Positions 9,091-17,368 of a stretch of 64,000 bases of DNA are shown piece after piece. The position numbers and the translations under genes were made by a program. Under the pieces are notes generated by a model. That model was not told the origin of the DNA, did not search any database, and saw only the letters and a program-made list of their open reading frames with translations. Location: NCBI RefSeq assembly GCF_003316695.1, contig NZ_PDKB01000009.1, forward strand, positions 1-64,000, in the 5' to 3' direction. Position 1 is the first letter of the stretch; every line of letters begins with the position of its first letter. Origin of the DNA: Aliarcobacter vitoriensis (GTDB lineage Bacteria; Campylobacterota; Campylobacteria; Campylobacterales; Arcobacteraceae).

Positions 9091-10041
9091 TTAATCTCCA
9101 TCAGCATCTAAAATATTTGGTTTAAGACCTAGTTTTTCTATAATTGTAACATAGTATAAATCGTGAATTTGTGAGGCTAAATCAAAAAGTTTTTTTGAAT
9201 TAGAAAAATCATCTGATTTTAAGTTTTTTAACTCTTTTTTTGCTTCATCAATTTTAGAAGAAACAAGTTCTAATTCAGTTGAAGCATTTTTATTTTTTGC
9301 TAAATTCACTAAATTTGAATATTTTTGATTGGAAACTAACTCTTTTTGTGCATCAAGTATTGCATCTATTGCATCAAACGAACTTTGACTTAAAAAATAT
9401 TCTGCTCTATTATTTTTAGGATCATTTTTATATTTTACTGAAAATCCTCCTGAATTTCCTATTCTCCACTCTTTTAATCTATAAGTCGAAGCAATTAAAG
9501 TATTTATTAATTTTGCATTGTATTCAATTTGATCTTCTTCTCCATCACTATTATTTAGGTAGTTTTCATAAACTTTTTTTATCTCTTCAAGTTTTGAAAT
9601 AATAGAAGTTAAAATCTCTTTTGAAATATCTATTTGTCTATCATTTAATTTCTGTGAAGAGTATAAAACATACTCTAAAGCATTTACTGTTTTAAATGAA
9701 TTTTTAAATAAAGCGGTCTTAACATCTGATTTGCTTTCTATTACCCTTTGCATTTGAGAGTTTAAATCTTCTTTTAAATTGTTAAAAACGTCAATATATC
9801 TTGGGGTATCTAAATAATCACTATCTATTTCTCCTGCTAAATATATAGCTTCTACTTTTTTCCATGATTTTATAAACTCTTTAAAGTTACTATCAGTAAA
9901 TTTATTTTGTAATTTCTTAGCATCATCTATTGCTTTTTGTGTATCTGGAATAGATACATTTTTTATAACACTATTAAAAACTGATTCACTTGCAAAAACA
10001 TATGAAACTAAAACTAAAAATATTAAAAATATTTTTTTCAT
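9091..10041 (-). CDS. Imelysin-like periplasmic protein, second copy
   Basis: The protein has 316 residues with a signal peptide ending near VFASES. It is helix-rich, with the imelysin-type core FIKSWKKVEAIYLAGEID and NALEYVLYSS. The GxHxxE motif of the family is degenerate: the equivalent stretch reads TVNALE, with Asn for His, although the following YVLY matches the FLLW of copy 1. It overlaps the upstream di-haem gene as TAATG (stop and start share one base). Imelysin family (peptidase M75, IrpA/EfeO-like) proteins act in iron uptake rather than proteolysis. The degenerate copy may be a structural or partner subunit. Confidence 0.8.
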   Translation of the reverse strand: MKKIFLIFLVLVSYVFASESVFNSVIKNVSIPDTQKAIDDAKKLQNKFTDSNFKEFIKSWKKVEAIYLAGEIDSDYLDTPRYIDVFNNLKEDLNSQMQRVIESKSDVKTALFKNSFKTVNALEYVLYSSQKLNDRQIDISKEILTSIISKLEEIKKVYENYLNNSDGEEDQIEYNAKLINTLIASTYRLKEWRIGNSGGFSVKYKNDPKNNRAEYFLSQSSFDAIDAILDAQKELVSNQKYSNLVNLAKNKNASTELELVSSKIDEAKKELKNLKSDDFSNSKKLFDLASQIHDLYYVTIIEKLGLKPNILDADGD

Positions 10042-11441
10042 TATAACTCCTCTAAAAATTTAATTAATTTTTCTCTTTGTTCTTTTGGAAGATTCATATA
10101 TGCTTTTTTTGCATTTTCTGCCTCTCCACCATGCCATAAAATTGCTTCTTGAAAACTTCTTGCTCTTCCATCATGAAGTAGCCTTGGTTTTTCTTTATTT
10201 ATTTTTTCATGTAAAGCTAAACCCCAAAGTGGAGCCGTTCTCCATTCTCTTTCATTTGCCAAAAACTCAACTCTACCATCTGATAGTTCTTCTCCCATAT
10301 CATGTAGTAAAAAATCAGAAAATGGATATATTTCAAATCCTAAATTAGTTTTAAAACTACTTATATGACATTTTGAACATGAAATACTTTCAAATAAAGT
10401 AAAACCATCTTTATACTCTTTAGTTTTTACTGGACTATAACTTTTTATATTTTTTAAATAATATGTTATTGCATCCAATCTATTATCTGGTAAATCTATA
10501 TCTTTTGCTTTAGGAGCTTCATTACATGTTTTTTGGAATTTTGTACAATTCTCATCTTGAAAAATAGTTGTAGTTAGACCAATATCATTTGATGCTGCAA
10601 ATGCAACTTGTTCTTTTAGAAATGCAACACTAGCTTTCCATGTATATTTACCTAATTCTATTTTCTTTGTAATATTTGAATACACCCAATTTGCTTTTCC
10701 ACTGATTCCATCACCGTTTTTGTCATCTATATCTTCATTAGCTATAATATCTTCATCTGAAATTAAATCTATTAATCCCATTCCATTCAAAGTTTGGGCT
10801 ATTCTGTATGATACGATTCCATTTTTATGAAAGTCTCCATAATTCAACTCTTTTAAACTATATTTTGGTTTTAGTAATATTTGTTTTTCACCATCAGGAA
10901 ATAGTATCTCTTTCTCTTCAAAATCAATGTTTACTTTTCCTTCAAAATCAACTCCAAATATACTATTTATTGCTAATTGATTTCCATAAACAGGTTCTGG
11001 TATATAGCCTTTTTTATTTAAAACTTCTTTATGCTCCAAGCTATTATCTGATGTTATTGATAATCTAGCAACAATTGCTCTCGAAGCTATATTTTCAGAA
11101 GAAAAAAGTAATCCTCTTCCATTGTTTGGATGACAACTTATACAGGAATTGGCATTAAATAGTGGTCCTAGACCATCTCTTGCTGTTGTGATACTAGGAG
11201 CTTTTACCCAAGGAACTGTAAAAAAACTTCTTCCTAGCATAAATTTATCATATTCTTCATCATTTAAATCATTAATAGGTTTTAACAAAAGTTTACTATT
11301 TTTTGTATTTGAGATATATTTATCTTGAACGTTAAATGCAAAAAGCCCTGTGCAAAATATTGCAACAAGGCTATTTAATAAAATAATTCTTTTCAAAGTA
11401 TTATTTTTATAATTTAGTTTCTTCTGGATCTGTAACATCAT
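10041..11441 (-). CDS. Di-haem oxidoreductase (DUF1111 family)
   Basis: The protein has 466 residues. A hydrophobic stretch at 18-35 serves as signal peptide or anchor. Two c-type haem sites are visible, CISCH at 100-104 and CSKCH at 355-359. Between them lies DKNGDGISGKANWV, and LPDNRLDAITYYLKN follows, both typical of the DUF1111 family sometimes labelled thiol oxidoreductase. The family often sits between two imelysin genes, exactly as here. The first ATG lies inside the preceding imelysin gene (35-base overlap). A redox role in ferrous/ferric cycling is inferred from context. Confidence 0.9.
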   Translation of the reverse strand: MMLQIQKKLNYKNNTLKRIILLNSLVAIFCTGLFAFNVQDKYISNTKNSKLLLKPINDLNDEEYDKFMLGRSFFTVPWVKAPSITTARDGLGPLFNANSCISCHPNNGRGLLFSSENIASRAIVARLSITSDNSLEHKEVLNKKGYIPEPVYGNQLAINSIFGVDFEGKVNIDFEEKEILFPDGEKQILLKPKYSLKELNYGDFHKNGIVSYRIAQTLNGMGLIDLISDEDIIANEDIDDKNGDGISGKANWVYSNITKKIELGKYTWKASVAFLKEQVAFAASNDIGLTTTIFQDENCTKFQKTCNEAPKAKDIDLPDNRLDAITYYLKNIKSYSPVKTKEYKDGFTLFESISCSKCHISSFKTNLGFEIYPFSDFLLHDMGEELSDGRVEFLANEREWRTAPLWGLALHEKINKEKPRLLHDGRARSFQEAILWHGGEAENAKKAYMNLPKEQREKLIKFLEEL

Positions 11442-12756
11442 CTTCAGTTAATTTAATATTGTTTGCTTTTGCAACAGATATCATTTCATCTCCAAGTTTT
11501 CTTAACTCATTTTTTAGCTTCACTAAAACTTTTGATTGTGGATGTTCTGGACGTATTTGATAATCGAAGTGTGCTTCAGTTTTTGCAATTCTATCAACAC
11601 TTTCAATTTTATCTTCAATATCAGACATAAGCTTTAAAATTCTATCTTTATCGTCTTTGTTCAAAGAGTCAAGTAAAGCACTACCATATCTCTTTCCATT
11701 ATATGTAGAAGTTAAAATGTTTTTGAATCCTTCATAATTTTTTACTAAATCTCTATGAGTGTTATCTGAGAAACAAGAGTGTTCATCTTCTTCACTTGGA
11801 GTTAAAACTGCAACAGCAATCCTTTCATTTGCTAATTCAGATTTTATAAATACACCCATTCCTGATATGATTTGTTGTAAAGCTTCTTTTTTAGAAATAT
11901 TTCTATCTTTGTTTTTACCTTTGATTTTTCCTAAAAGTGCTGCTCTGTAAAGTCCAGAATCACCTTTAATATCTTTTTCCCAAGCACTTTTAACTGTTTC
12001 TAAATCTTGTACCAATTTTTCTGTCACAACACTTAAATATTCTAATCTTCTTTTTGAATTTTTATCAGTTGTAAAATCAGAAAGTGGTCTAAGACCAGCA
12101 ACCATAGCACCTTTTGTAATATTATCTTCCATAAAATTTGCATAATCTTGATCTTGCCCCCATAGTAAAAACTCAATAGCATGGTATCCAGTTGAAACAT
12201 TTGCTTCTCCACCATTTTCGTTAAGTTCTGTTAAAGCTTCCACTGTAATTTTTGTTACATCTACTTCAGTTGAATCTTCTCCTCCAGGATTAAATTTTCC
12301 AATAGTATCAATTATATTTCCAGAAGTTAGTTTTCCATCTGCATCAATTGTGTAATCAATCATATTTTCATCAAGTGGCCAAGCATTTATTTGCCCTTCT
12401 AAAGCTCCATAAGCTTTCTCAATCCACCCATCTTCTGCATCAATTGGACCATTTGAAAGCCTAAAAATTTCAGTTGAACCATAAGATTCTCTTGATTCTA
12501 GCCAAGCTTTTTTAGAATTATCAAAATTCTCTTGTGTAGGGTTTGCTACAAATTTATCAATAGCAACTTTTAAATCTTTTGCATCTTTTACAGCATCATT
12601 ATAATTGTCAAGTGCTATATTAGCATAAGCTTCTAAGATAGGAGCATTTGCTGAAATAAAAGTTTTTGTTGTGTCTTTTTGTGAATTTGCACTTACGCTT
12701 ATAGCTAAAGCAGCTGTTACAGATAAACTCAGTAAAAATTTTTTCCCAATTTTCAT
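11407..12756 (-). CDS. Imelysin family iron-regulated protein (IrpA-like)
   Basis: The protein has 449 residues with a clear signal peptide (KFLLSLSVTAALAISVSA), so it is periplasmic or surface-attached. The imelysin signature GxHxxE is present as GYHAIEFLLWGQD at 190-202. Family members take part in iron uptake. First gene of a five-gene minus-strand operon running to 7059. A matching Fur box at 12824-12838 lies about 70 bases upstream of the start, so expression should rise when iron is scarce. Confidence 0.93.
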   Translation of the reverse strand: MKIGKKFLLSLSVTAALAISVSANSQKDTTKTFISANAPILEAYANIALDNYNDAVKDAKDLKVAIDKFVANPTQENFDNSKKAWLESRESYGSTEIFRLSNGPIDAEDGWIEKAYGALEGQINAWPLDENMIDYTIDADGKLTSGNIIDTIGKFNPGGEDSTEVDVTKITVEALTELNENGGEANVSTGYHAIEFLLWGQDQDYANFMEDNITKGAMVAGLRPLSDFTTDKNSKRRLEYLSVVTEKLVQDLETVKSAWEKDIKGDSGLYRAALLGKIKGKNKDRNISKKEALQQIISGMGVFIKSELANERIAVAVLTPSEEDEHSCFSDNTHRDLVKNYEGFKNILTSTYNGKRYGSALLDSLNKDDKDRILKLMSDIEDKIESVDRIAKTEAHFDYQIRPEHPQSKVLVKLKNELRKLGDEMISVAKANNIKLTEDDVTDPEETKL

Positions 12757-12823
12757 TTTGATTTCCTTTTTTATAGATATTGAGGTAAAATTAAAGCAGA
12801 ATAAAGCTTTAATTTTGCTTTAT

Positions 12824-12838
12824 TAATAATTATTATTA
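12824..12838. promoter_or_regulatory. Fur box upstream of the iron operon
   Basis: TAATAATTATTATTA is an exact match to the Helicobacter pylori iron-bound Fur consensus TAATAATnATTATTA. It lies between the divergent imelysin operon and atpE, 68 bases from the imelysin start and 210 bases from atpE, so it most likely represses the iron operon. Confidence 0.75.
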
Positions 12839-12976
12839 AAATACCGTTCTTGATTGAATTAATATACTTTTTATTGTTGAATTATAAAAAGAAAAAATGA
12901 TTATGAAATATTGATTTAACTTTCAACTTCGTTAATTTTATCTTATTTTTAGTTTATTTAAAATAGAATTTCAACC

Positions 12977-13019
12977 GCTAAAGTTTTAAGTAGGGATACG
13001 CAAGCCGAACTAACTTTGC
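12977..13019 (+). promoter_or_regulatory. Candidate structured 5' leader of atpE
   Basis: GCTAAAGTT and AACTTTGC close a stem of eight pairs with one bulged T around a 26-base loop. The loop contains AGGGATACGCAAGCC, which is much richer in G+C than the surrounding intergenic DNA. The element ends 28 bases before the atpE ATG. Its role is not known; it could set the high translation rate that c-subunit needs. Confidence 0.4.
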
Positions 13020-13047
13020 AAATAATATTTTATAAAAGGAAAATAGA

Positions 13048-13359
13048 ATGAAAAAAATCGTTCTTTTAATGCTAGCATTCGCTGGTTTTGCATTTGCTGC
13101 TGATGCTGCTGTTGCAAATGAGACTTTAAAAGCTTACTCTGTAGTTGCTGCAGGTATTGGATTAGGTTTAGCTGCTCTTGGTGGAGCTATTGGTATGGGT
13201 AACACTGCTGCTGCAACTATTGCTGGAACAGCTAGAAATCCAGGTCTTGGTGGAAAATTAATGACAACAATGTTCATTGCTTTAGCTATGATTGAAGCTC
13301 AAGTTATTTATGCACTTGTTATCGCTATGATTGCACTATACGCAAATCCATTCCTATAA
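13048..13359 (+). CDS. atpE: ATP synthase F0 subunit c
   Basis: The protein has 103 residues, longer than the 79 of E. coli because of an N-terminal signal-like segment (KKIVLLMLAFAGFAFA), as in other Campylobacterota. Two membrane helices follow: glycine-rich GLGLAALGGAIGMGNTAAA and a second helix with the proton-carrying Glu in IEAQVIYALV. The Arg of ARNPG lies in the connecting loop. It is about 2.5 kb from the main atp operon and has its own terminator at 13379-13411, so it is expressed as a single gene. Confidence 0.97.
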   Translation: MKKIVLLMLAFAGFAFAADAAVANETLKAYSVVAAGIGLGLAALGGAIGMGNTAAATIAGTARNPGLGGKLMTTMFIALAMIEAQVIYALVIAMIALYANPFL

Positions 13360-13378
13360 GAAATACAGATTTATAATT

Positions 13379-13411
13379 AAAAGCTAAGAAGTTTTCTTCT
13401 TAGCTTTTTTT
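13379..13411 (+). terminator. Rho-independent terminator of atpE
   Basis: AAAAGCTAAGAAG pairs perfectly with CTTCTTAGCTTTT around TTTT and is followed by more T residues. This 13-base-pair stem is one of the strongest terminators in the window. Confidence 0.9.
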
Positions 13412-13477
13412 ATTTTTATTCTTTACAAAACTCATATTAATTTCAAGTTTTAATATAATATTATATATAATTTTCAA

Positions 13478-14113
13478 ATGGAAATTATCAAATTAAAAGA
13501 AGTTGATTCAACACAAAATTATATTAAAGAGTACATAAAAGTAAATGGATACAAAAATCCTTTGTGTGTAGTTACAACTATACAGACAAATGGAATTGGA
13601 AGCCGTGGAAATTCTTGGACTGGTAGTCAAGGAAATCTTTTTTTTTCTTTTGTTATAAAAAAATCAGATTTATCAAATGATTTACCATTGCAAAGTTCTT
13701 CTATATATTTTACATATATTTTAAAAACTATTTTAAATGATCTTGGTTCAACTGTTTATATAAAATGGCCAAATGATTTTTATATTGATGATAGAAAAAT
13801 TGGTGGTGCTATTACTACAACTACAAATGAATTATTATATTGTGGAATAGGATTAAATTTAGTTGAAGTTTCGAGTGATTATGGAAGTTTAGATATAAAC
13901 GTTGATATAGATGAACTTTTAAAAATATATTTTGATAAATTGGATAAAAAAATTTTATGGAAGCAAATTTTTAGTCAATTTAAGTTAGAATTTACAAAAT
14001 CTAAAAAATTTCAAGCAACTATTGATGATAAAAAGATATCGCTTGAGAAAGCTATTTTAAATAGCGATGGATCTATACAAATTGAAGATAAAAAGGTATT
14101 TAGTTTAAGATGA
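13478..14113 (+). CDS. birA: Biotin--protein ligase
   Basis: The protein has 211 residues. It attaches biotin to the carboxyl carrier protein of acetyl-CoA carboxylase. The catalytic motif is GIGSRGNSWTGSQGNLFFS, followed by KWPNDFYIDDRKIGG with the family lysine. The N-terminal helix-turn-helix of E. coli BirA is absent, so this is a ligase only and not a repressor. The last four bases overlap the parA start (ATGA), so translation is coupled. Confidence 0.95.
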   Translation: MEIIKLKEVDSTQNYIKEYIKVNGYKNPLCVVTTIQTNGIGSRGNSWTGSQGNLFFSFVIKKSDLSNDLPLQSSSIYFTYILKTILNDLGSTVYIKWPNDFYIDDRKIGGAITTTTNELLYCGIGLNLVEVSSDYGSLDINVDIDELLKIYFDKLDKKILWKQIFSQFKLEFTKSKKFQATIDDKKISLEKAILNSDGSIQIEDKKVFSLR

Positions 14114-14886
14114 CTGAGATTATTTCAATAGCAAATCAAAAAGGTGGAGTAGGTAAAACTACAACAGCCGTTAATTTAAGTGCAGCTTTAGCACTTGATG
14201 GTAAAAAAGTTTTATTAATAGATGCAGATCCACAAGCAAATGCTACAACATCATTAGGATTTCATAGAGATACTTACGAGTACAATATTTATCATGTAAT
14301 GCTTGGAACAAAAGAGTTATCAGAGATTATTTTAGACTCTGAAATTGATAATTTAAAAGTTGCTCCATCAAATATTGGACTTGTTGGAATAGAAAAAGAG
14401 TTCTATAAAAATACAAAAGAGAGAGAACTTGTATTAAAAAGGAAAATTGATACAGTGAAAGCTGATTATGATTATATAATTATAGATTCTCCACCAGCAC
14501 TTGGACCAATTACTATTAACACTTTGGGTGCTTCAACTTCTGTTTTGATACCAATTCAGTGTGAGTTTTTTGCACTTGAAGGGCTTGCTCAATTGTTAAA
14601 TACAATAAAACTTGTAAAACAAACAATAAATAAAAGTTTACAAATAAAAGGATTTTTACCAACTATGTATAGCTCTCAAAATAACTTATCTAAACAAGTT
14701 TTTGCAGACTTAGCACAACATTTTGAAAATAAGCTTTTCAAAATTGATGATGACTCATATGTTGTTATTCCAAGAAATATTAAACTTGCAGAAAGTCCAA
14801 GTTTTGGAAAGCCAATTATGCTTTATGATACTACTTCTATTGGTACAAAAGCATATACTAACTTAGCAAAAGCAATTATAGGTTAA
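14110..14886 (+). CDS. parA: Chromosome partitioning ATPase ParA/Soj
   Basis: The protein has 258 residues and is a small chromosomal ParA (Soj type) without the N-terminal repressor domain of plasmid ParAs. The deviant Walker A motif KGGVGKTT follows IISIANQ, and IDADPQANATTS and IIIDSPPALG form the A' and B motifs. It makes a dynamic gradient on the nucleoid that pulls ParB-parS complexes apart. It sits between birA (4-base overlap) and parB (20-base gap). Confidence 0.97.
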   Translation: MTEIISIANQKGGVGKTTTAVNLSAALALDGKKVLLIDADPQANATTSLGFHRDTYEYNIYHVMLGTKELSEIILDSEIDNLKVAPSNIGLVGIEKEFYKNTKERELVLKRKIDTVKADYDYIIIDSPPALGPITINTLGASTSVLIPIQCEFFALEGLAQLLNTIKLVKQTINKSLQIKGFLPTMYSSQNNLSKQVFADLAQHFENKLFKIDDDSYVVIPRNIKLAESPSFGKPIMLYDTTSIGTKAYTNLAKAIIG

Positions 14887-14906
14887 ATTTTTAAATAGGA
14901 ATATAT

Positions 14907-15761
14907 ATGGCACTAGGACGAGGATTAGGTGAATTATTAGGTGAAGTTGAAACAGCTTATGGAAATTCAAGTGGAAATTTGAATACAGGAATTATAAAAA
15001 TAGATGTTTCTTTAATAAAACCAAATCCACATCAGCCAAGAAAAATATTTGATGAAGAAAAACTTCAAGAGTTAAGTGATTCTATAAAAGAGCATGGATT
15101 ACTTCAACCAGTGGTTGTTGTTGAAGATGGCGATGGGAGTTATACTTTAATAGCTGGTGAAAGAAGACTAAGAGCTCATAAACTTGCACAACTTGAAGAG
15201 ATTAAGGCTATTGTAGTAAATGAAGATGAATTAAAATTAAGAGAATTAGCTTTAATAGAAAATATTCAAAGAGATGACTTGAATATAATAGAGTTAGCTT
15301 TTTGCTATGCACAACTTTTAAATGAACATAATATTACACATGAAGAATTATCAAAGAAAGTTTTTAAAAGTAGAACTTCCATTACTAATACTTTAAGATT
15401 ATTACAATTAAGTTCTTATGTACAGCAATTTTTGGCAACAGATAAACTAACAGCAGGTCATGCTAAAATCATGTTAGGTTTAAGTAATGATGAGCAAAAA
15501 GTAGTTTGCGATACAATTATTGGTCAAAAATTATCAGTTAGAGAAACCGAAAAATTAATTAAAGATTTAAAAGAAAAAAATGATCCGAAACCTAAAAAAG
15601 ATATTAAAATAAATGTTTATAATACAGAATTATTAAAATCTTTTACAAATATACTCAAAAACGATAAAATAAAAGCTAAAGTAGATAAAAATTATATCAA
15701 GATTGAATTTAACTCTCAAGAAGATATAGATAGATTAGCTCGTTACTTTAATCTACAATAA
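14907..15761 (+). CDS. parB: Chromosome partitioning protein ParB/Spo0J
   Basis: The protein has 284 residues. It begins with ALGRGLGELLG, the ParA-stimulating N-terminus. The CTPase/ParB-N domain carries NPHQPRKIF and the motif GERRLRAHKLAQL. The central helix-turn-helix (SKKVFKSRTSITNTLRLLQL) binds parS, and a C-terminal dimer domain follows. I found no exact parS palindrome in the window. Confidence 0.97.
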   Translation: MALGRGLGELLGEVETAYGNSSGNLNTGIIKIDVSLIKPNPHQPRKIFDEEKLQELSDSIKEHGLLQPVVVVEDGDGSYTLIAGERRLRAHKLAQLEEIKAIVVNEDELKLRELALIENIQRDDLNIIELAFCYAQLLNEHNITHEELSKKVFKSRTSITNTLRLLQLSSYVQQFLATDKLTAGHAKIMLGLSNDEQKVVCDTIIGQKLSVRETEKLIKDLKEKNDPKPKKDIKINVYNTELLKSFTNILKNDKIKAKVDKNYIKIEFNSQEDIDRLARYFNLQ

Positions 15762-15867
15762 AATTAAAAAAATATTTTATTTTTTCATTTTAATATTTTT
15801 TTATAGATATTTTTGCTAAAATTTATACGTTTTAGTTAAACTAAACTGTAAAAATATGGAGGAATGA

Positions 15868-16290
15868 ATGTTAGACATAAGTCCTGTACTATTGCTTAGC
15901 TCTGGTATCATCTTTCTTTTAGTTGTTGCTAGACTAAACAGTTGCTTGTTTAAACCATTATTAAAGCATATGGATGATAGAGCTACTTCTATAAAAAAAG
16001 ATTTAGAAGATGCAAAGTCAAATAGTGCTGATGTTGATGGACTTTTGGTTGAAGCAAATGATTTAATTGCCAAAGCTAAAAGAGAAGCTGCTGCTATTAG
16101 AGAGCAAGCCTATAAGGAAGCAAAAGATAGTGCTGATGTTAAACTTGCAAGTGCTAAATTAAATTTAGAAGCAAAATCTGCTGAATTTGCTAAAAGCTTA
16201 CAAGAAGAAACAAGTGCACTTAAAGCCTCTTTATTATCATCAATGCCTCAATTTAACGAAAGCTTAAAAGCTAAGCTTAGTTCAATTTAG
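15868..16290 (+). CDS. atpF': ATP synthase F0 subunit b'
   Basis: The protein has 140 residues: one N-terminal membrane helix (LLLSSGIIFLLVVARLNSCL) followed by a long charged alpha-helix rich in Ala, Glu and Lys. The pair b'/b replaces the b homodimer in Campylobacterota, forming the peripheral stalk. AGGA lies before the ATG. First gene of the eight-gene atp operon that ends at atpC. Confidence 0.93.
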   Translation: MLDISPVLLLSSGIIFLLVVARLNSCLFKPLLKHMDDRATSIKKDLEDAKSNSADVDGLLVEANDLIAKAKREAAAIREQAYKEAKDSADVKLASAKLNLEAKSAEFAKSLQEETSALKASLLSSMPQFNESLKAKLSSI

Positions 16291-16301
16291 GAGAGAATGA
16301 A

Positions 16302-16817
16302 ATGAAAAGAGTATTATTACTATTAGCTATGGCTATGGTTCCTGTTGCATTGTTTGCAAGTAATGGTGAGGTTGAAACAGATATTGTTCAAAGAACCTTT
16401 AACTTCGTAATATTTGCTGCAATTTTATGGTATTTACTTGCCGATAAAATTAAAGCATATTTCGCTAATAGAACTTTGGGAATTCAAGCTGAACTTGATA
16501 AGGTTCAGGAGAGTTTAAAAGCCTCTAAAGATAGAGTTACTGAAGCTCAAAAAAAATTAGATGATGCAAAAAAAATTGCTACTGAAATTATTGAAAGTGC
16601 AAAAGCTGATGTAGATTCTATTAAACAAAAAGTTACAACAGCTATTGATTCTGATATTGCCAATCTAAACAAAAATTTAGATGAGATGATAAAAGTTGAA
16701 ATTTCTAAAGCTAAAAAAGAAGTTGTTGCTGAAATACTTGATGAGTTATTAAAATCAGATAATATTAAACTTTCTCAAGATGAGTTAGTAAATATTGTTC
16801 TTAAAAAGGTAGCATAA
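16302..16817 (+). CDS. atpF: ATP synthase F0 subunit b
   Basis: The protein has 171 residues. An N-terminal hydrophobic signal-like segment (VLLLLAMAMVPVALFAS) is followed by a membrane helix (FVIFAAILWYLLADKI), then a long coiled stalk helix. The extra N-terminal segment is typical of Campylobacterota subunit b. Its stop overlaps the atpH start by one base (TAATG), so the stalk subunits are translated together. Confidence 0.94.
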   Translation: MKRVLLLLAMAMVPVALFASNGEVETDIVQRTFNFVIFAAILWYLLADKIKAYFANRTLGIQAELDKVQESLKASKDRVTEAQKKLDDAKKIATEIIESAKADVDSIKQKVTTAIDSDIANLNKNLDEMIKVEISKAKKEVVAEILDELLKSDNIKLSQDELVNIVLKKVA

Positions 16818-17347
16818 TGAAAGATTTGGTAGCAAAAAGATACGTAAAAGCTTTAATAGAAGGAAGAGACCTTAAAGCTATTACAGATATTAGTGATAAA
16901 TTAAATGAAATCTCTTCAGCGTTTAATAGCGATAAATTCAAATCAATTATCACTTCGCCAGAAGTTAATGAAAATGATAAAATAAGTTTAATCATATCTT
17001 TAGTTAACGGTGCTGATAATTCTTTGAATAATTTTATTAAACTACTTGGTGAAAAAAGAAGATTAGAATTATTACCTTTAATTTCAAGTGATTTAAAAAT
17101 TGAAATTGCAAAAATGAATAATAGTTATATCGGAATAGTATATACTAATGAAGAATTACCAAGTAATTATATATCTTCAATAGAAGAACAATTTAGCAAA
17201 AAATTTAATGTAAAACTTTCATTATCACAAAATGTAGGTGATTATGATGGTATTAAAGTTGATATTGATGGACTTGGTGTTGAAATATCTTTTTCTAAAG
17301 ATAGATTAAAATCACAGTTGATCGATCATATTTTAAAAGCAGTTTAG
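16817..17347 (+). CDS. atpH: ATP synthase F1 subunit delta
   Basis: The protein has 176 residues. It joins the top of the F1 head to the b/b' stalk. The N-terminal helical domain starts KDLVAKRYVKALIEG, the family pattern, and the C-terminal part contains GIKVDIDGLGVEISFS, as in other delta subunits. It is translationally coupled to atpF by a one-base overlap and lies 21 bases before atpA. Confidence 0.95.
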   Translation: MKDLVAKRYVKALIEGRDLKAITDISDKLNEISSAFNSDKFKSIITSPEVNENDKISLIISLVNGADNSLNNFIKLLGEKRRLELLPLISSDLKIEIAKMNNSYIGIVYTNEELPSNYISSIEEQFSKKFNVKLSLSQNVGDYDGIKVDIDGLGVEISFSKDRLKSQLIDHILKAV

Positions 17348-17368
17348 AACTTATAAAGGAGAAATTGA

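Noticed and set aside
12977-13019. Possible c-di-GMP or other known riboswitch before atpE, because GGGATACGCAAGCC recalls part of a riboswitch core
   Set aside because: The remaining conserved parts of the c-di-GMP-I aptamer are absent and the element is too short. It is reported only as an unassigned structured leader.
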